Assembly: GCA_037969115.1 (NCBI GenBank)
Contig: JBBKWQ010000264.1
Coordinates: 1 to 36,991 of the forward strand
Source: JBBKWQ01 sp037969115
GTDB lineage: Bacteria > Actinomycetota > Acidimicrobiia > Acidimicrobiales > Ilumatobacteraceae
DNA length: 36,991 nt
Direction: 5' to 3'
Made by a program: the position numbers and the translations under genes. Shown one piece after another: positions 34,701-36,991 of the stretch. Numbering within the stretch: position 1 is the first letter of the stretch; each line of letters starts with the position of its first letter. The notes under the pieces were generated by a model, which made no database searches, was not told where the DNA came from, and saw nothing but the letters and a program-made list of their open reading frames with translations.

Positions 34701-35176
34701 TCGTGGAGGCCGTCGACGAAGCGGTCCCAGCGCTGCTCGTGTGCGAGCTGGGACGACACCTCGTCGAGCACCGATACGCGTGGTGGCAGGCCGGCTGCGA
34801 CGGAGAACTCGCTCAAAATGCGGCTCGCGAACCCGTGCACGGTCGAGATCGCAGCAAGATCGGCGTCGGCGATGGCCTGGTGGCACCGGGCCGTTGTTGC
34901 CTCTGATGTGGCGGGGTCGGCCGCACGACGCTCGAACGCAACCCGGATACGCGACTGGAGTTCGGAGGCGGCCGCTTCGGTGAACGTGATCGCCGCGATC
35001 TGAGAGAGCGACACATCGGTCGTGAGGACGAGGTTGACGATGCGGTCGACCAACTGGGTGGTCTTGCCGGTGCCGGCGCCCGCTTCGACGAAGAGCGTCT
35101 GGTCGAGCCAAGTCGAGCTGATTCGCTCGCGATGGACCACGTCGCCGGGCAGAGCGGCGGCACTCGCAGCGGTCAC
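31763..35176 (-). CDS. AddA/RecB-like UvrD-family helicase-nuclease
   Basis: A protein of about 1137 aa. Superfamily 1 helicase motifs: Walker A FVEAGAGTGKTTQLVDRI (29-46), AAITFTEAAASEL, STVHGFASRIL, Walker B HVLLDEFQDTDPIQIEL (about 370), FFVGDPKQSIYRFRRADIE, LQTNFRT, TVHGAKGLEF (about 755) and LLYVAATRARDHL. The C-terminal PD-(D/E)xK nuclease has GRAVHASLEF, TIEGYIDLLV and LIIVDYKTDS (about 1040-1065), with Asp, Asp and Lys intact. It should unwind and resect double-strand ends as a heterodimer with the upstream AddB-like protein. The GTG start at 35176 overlaps that gene as GTGA; the longer frame to 35704 lies within the neighbour. Its 3' end overlaps the convergent selenoprotein gene by 20 bp. 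Confidence 0.9.
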   Translation of the reverse strand: MTAASAAALPGDVVHRERISSTWLDQTLFVEAGAGTGKTTQLVDRIVNLVLTTDVSLSQIAAITFTEAAASELQSRIRVAFERRAADPATSEATTARCHQAIADADLAAISTVHGFASRILSEFSVAAGLPPRVSVLDEVSSQLAHEQRWDRFVDGLHDNGDHDELLYRAALIDAALVPRYPGQASFKDVAANFSQNWDRIIEVAEAPLPPLGPIDGAQFDAAVGDLERIAATCNDSDDKLIRHIQDKVLPTARQVAAVTDDHRRLRFLRDVDMPRGMGGRKAAWGCDPKEIKNSITALNDAARSVVDEVGDAVVRQLMHLTAREVLDAAQQRAADGGLEFHDLLVLARQMLRRNAEVRRALHERYRHVLLDEFQDTDPIQIELASLIAATPSDVQPTRWQDHHIDGGRLFFVGDPKQSIYRFRRADIELFLEARTAYGIDDPVRLQTNFRTVRPIIEWVNGVFDEAMPHEVEGAQPKYEPLEPWRAADSGGDHRPVMLGGEHPDPKVRAADLREAEAADVGALIADIRAQPDLWPVFDQRSESWRPATLSDITILIPTRTSLPYLREALDRHAHPYRLATGTLVYDTQEVRDALAALRAIDDPDDTLSLIAALRSPLYGCSDVDLFTYHQANRRWDLRSSPPDELDADHPVVLALAHLRSAWSERWWLGPAALLERIIRERHGFLLGYGDPRPAEVWRRLRFLLDQARAYEESTGADLRSFLEWAALQSAEGARVHEPLLPESDDHALQILTVHGAKGLEFPITILSGMTTRTSGARPGVSVLWRAEGPPDVRLRSDIATTEHKPRADLEEEMGAFEKLRLLYVAATRARDHLVVSCHHKTTTDTDATFATRLSGFGGAHPERCRKVDLEAHRRPVASVSGPAELPAMADDTAGVFAERAAWVEDRRELLSPFDRPATLSATAIARTVDADIVDTDDDSAGDLHTPDTDGDGRARPIVRRKGRAGSAIGRAVHASLEFVDLTNPVELDAQIARQCELEAISEHLETVAALVRSALRSDAVGLARTYPVHKELYVAAPLGSITIEGYIDLLVETPDGLIIVDYKTDSASSPAEIDAKVAAYELQGAAYAVALETSTGLPVIDCRFVFCKASGAIERSVFDLESAKQRVRDTVIEQTR

Positions 35177-36991
35177 GTCGACACGCCCGGCTGAGCCCCG
35201 GACGGCACCAACGCGCCCCGCACCCCGACTTCCGGAGCCAACTGCTTGGCTGCTGCTTGTTCGCCTCGGCTGCGAACACACACTGAGTCGAACTCGCAGT
35301 ACGTGCACGTGTCGTTGGTCTGGCGCCACGTGTCCCAGTCGCCCGGGTCCATCGCGAACACGCCGCCGGCGATGCCGTCGGTGATCGCGGCGAGCACCTC
35401 GTCGAATCGTCGGCGCAACGACGGAGTCCACTCGTAGCCCCGCAGCGGCTTGGCGTTCTCGACCAACCAGTAGTGAGCCATCGACGACGACAAACCCGTG
35501 CTGCGCATTGCCCCTTCTGCATACATCCCGAGCTGGAGCGTGGTGCCGCCGGCGAATGGGTCGGAGCCGAGATCGTTGTATCTGACGCCCTTGCCCGATT
35601 TGTAGTCGGTCACGACGACGCGTCCATCTTCGGTGGTGTCGACACGGTCGGCGACACCGTGCAGGGTCACGGTCTTTCCGTTCGACAACTCGACCGGTAC
35701 CCACCCGTCGTTGCGAACACCCAGGTCGAGCTCGACAGCGAACGGCGTCGCCCTGTTGTGGCGCCGGAAGTCGTTGTCGAAGCGGAGGAACGCATCGAGC
35801 GTGTCGTTCAAGTCGTCGCGCCTGACGCGCCAGCTGGCGGGCCGCCCGGTTCGACCTGTCACCTCATATTCCGAGCAGCGAGCCTCGGCGATCTGGTGCA
35901 GGCGTTCGCGGTGCGCCGTTGTCCACGCCTGGTCTGGTTTGGGTGGTCCGGATTCGATGACTTCGCCGACGAACTGCTCGAGGATCTGATGGATGAGCGA
36001 GCCGCGATCGAGTGCGGAGATGTCGTCGACTCGTTCGGGGTCGTCTCGGTCTGACACGTCGAGCAGGTATTTGAGGAAGTATCGGAAGCCACACGCGGCC
36101 CATGATTCGAGACGCGACGGCGACATCGCGCGATCACCCGTTTCGGGCAGGCCAGGGTGGGAACCGACGAGGCTGCCGAGGTTGCCGTCGAAGACGGTGA
36201 ACCGTGCGCTGGCCCGTTCGCGCTGCATGAGGAGGCCTCTGCCCGCGAGCCGGGCGAGCGGATGTGTGGCCGCGTCACTGCCGGTTTCGACCGCCGCGCC
36301 GAGCGCGATCAGGTCACGCTCGTGGACCGACGACGGGGGTTGGCCGCGTCGAATACCTGACGAGAACGACCCAACCGTGTCGACGATTCCATCGCCCAGA
36401 TCGCCGAACTCAGTGGCGTGAACCCGTTGACCGGCGAGTCGGGAAGCGGTGTCGAGCAGCCATCGCGACGGCAGCGCCCGGCGATTCGAGCGGAGATCAC
36501 CACGCGGGAACACGATGGTGCGGTTCCCGGCTGGAGCGGACGCCAGTGCAGCGAGGAACGCCCGATGCTGATGGTGGAGCCGGACCGATTTCGACTCGAG
36601 CTGGTCGAGGGAGTGCAGACGAACGGCCTCGGGCAGCACGGCGTCGTCTCGGCGCGGCACCGGGAGCAGCCCTTCGGCGGCGCCCAGCACGAATACCGCG
36701 TCGAGGTCGTGTCCGACGGCTGTGCCGAGCGGGCCGTACAACACACCGTGACCGAATCGTCCGTGCCGGCCGCGAGCGACGTCGAGCTCGGCCCGCAGGG
36801 CACGCATGAACACCTCGGGAGTCGGACGGCCCTCGATGTCGGCGAGCGCCGCGAGACGAACAAGCGCGTCCTCGACTCGGCCGAACGCGTCCTGCTCTGC
36901 TTCGGGCCACGACACGTGTCGATGTTCGGGCCCCAGAAGTGCATGCAACAGGTCGGTCGCCGCTGCGCACTTGTCGGGCCAAGTGTGCGCC
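35173..36991 (-). CDS. AddB-like PD-(D/E)xK nuclease subunit, 5' part outside the window
   Basis: The frame is open to the window end, so only the C-terminal 600 or so residues are present. An inactivated helicase-like part contains DLDAVFVLGAAEGLLPVPRR and LESKSVRLHHQHRAFLAAL. The nuclease part has SPSRLESWAACGFRYFLKYL, RGSLIHQILEQFV, TVTLHGVADRVD and VVVTDYKSGKG. An iron-sulfur cluster is predicted from the Cys of AACGF and the three Cys in CTYCEFDSVC, as in AddB and Cas4-type nucleases. It forms the second subunit of the recombination enzyme with the coupled gene downstream (GTGA overlap). In actinobacteria such pairs are annotated as PD-(D/E)xK and UvrD helicases for double-strand break repair. 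Confidence 0.88.
   Translation of the reverse strand, partial: AHTWPDKCAAATDLLHALLGPEHRHVSWPEAEQDAFGRVEDALVRLAALADIEGRPTPEVFMRALRAELDVARGRHGRFGHGVLYGPLGTAVGHDLDAVFVLGAAEGLLPVPRRDDAVLPEAVRLHSLDQLESKSVRLHHQHRAFLAALASAPAGNRTIVFPRGDLRSNRRALPSRWLLDTASRLAGQRVHATEFGDLGDGIVDTVGSFSSGIRRGQPPSSVHERDLIALGAAVETGSDAATHPLARLAGRGLLMQRERASARFTVFDGNLGSLVGSHPGLPETGDRAMSPSRLESWAACGFRYFLKYLLDVSDRDDPERVDDISALDRGSLIHQILEQFVGEVIESGPPKPDQAWTTAHRERLHQIAEARCSEYEVTGRTGRPASWRVRRDDLNDTLDAFLRFDNDFRRHNRATPFAVELDLGVRNDGWVPVELSNGKTVTLHGVADRVDTTEDGRVVVTDYKSGKGVRYNDLGSDPFAGGTTLQLGMYAEGAMRSTGLSSSMAHYWLVENAKPLRGYEWTPSLRRRFDEVLAAITDGIAGGVFAMDPGDWDTWRQTNDTCTYCEFDSVCVRSRGEQAAAKQLAPEVGVRGALVPSGAQPGVST

Overview
This window is GC-rich with dense gene packing, many ATGA, GTGA and TGATG overlaps, GTG and TTG starts, and several candidate leaderless promoters (TAnnnT 7 nt before the start codon). 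Together with an RsbW/RsbV/SigF-type module, a class III cyclase-ATPase-TPR regulator and an AddAB-like pair, this suggests a high-GC actinobacterium, possibly an environmental or marine Acidimicrobiia. The lineage is an inference; no rRNA or tRNA gene was found.

Layout. (1) Positions 1-1318, minus: a UGSC-family protein whose frame is crossed by one in-frame UGA, followed at once by a bacterial SECIS-like hairpin; a selenoprotein. (2) 1438-12242: a cluster of conflict or cell-death type proteins: a TIR/SIR2-like protein coupled to an nSTAND-type NTPase with a membrane helix and repeated ectodomain; a caspase-like protease coupled to a membrane-inserted patatin lipase; and a divergent CHAT protease with a membrane anchor. 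Two small genes (an ABM-fold protein and a basic protein) lie among them, and a tiny zinc-finger-like ORF lies at the end. (3) 12297-18279: a cyclase-ATPase-TPR regulator, an M15 peptidase with two peptidoglycan-binding domains, and a tandem GNAT acetyltransferase. (4) 18334-24648: a TetR regulator and an SDR diverge, across two palindromes, from a five-gene catabolic operon: Fe/2-oxoglutarate oxygenase, beta-hydroxyacid dehydrogenase, class II aldolase, enolase-superfamily dehydratase, and an M24 protein that carries every metal and catalytic position of the DMSP lyase DddP at the same spacing. (5) 24810-26924: an anti-sigma, anti-anti-sigma and sigma factor partner-switching module. (6) 27038-28372: class II fumarase. 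(7) 28494-31782: a Baeyer-Villiger-type monooxygenase overlapping a linalool dehydratase/isomerase (LinD)-like enzyme whose second active-site cysteine position is a UGA codon. That UGA is followed by a hairpin with the same loop and the same 18-nt distance as the E. coli fdhF SECIS. (8) 31763-36991, minus: an AddA/AddB-like helicase-nuclease pair, the latter cut by the window end.

The most unusual content is the pair of selenoprotein genes, above all the LinD-like one, which ordinary gene calling would split at the UGA into a truncated gene and an orphan fragment. The second is the 10-kb cluster of TIR, SIR2-like, nSTAND, caspase, patatin and CHAT proteins, which looks like a multi-effector immune or programmed-death locus. 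The third is the DddP-like protein inside a TetR-controlled operon.
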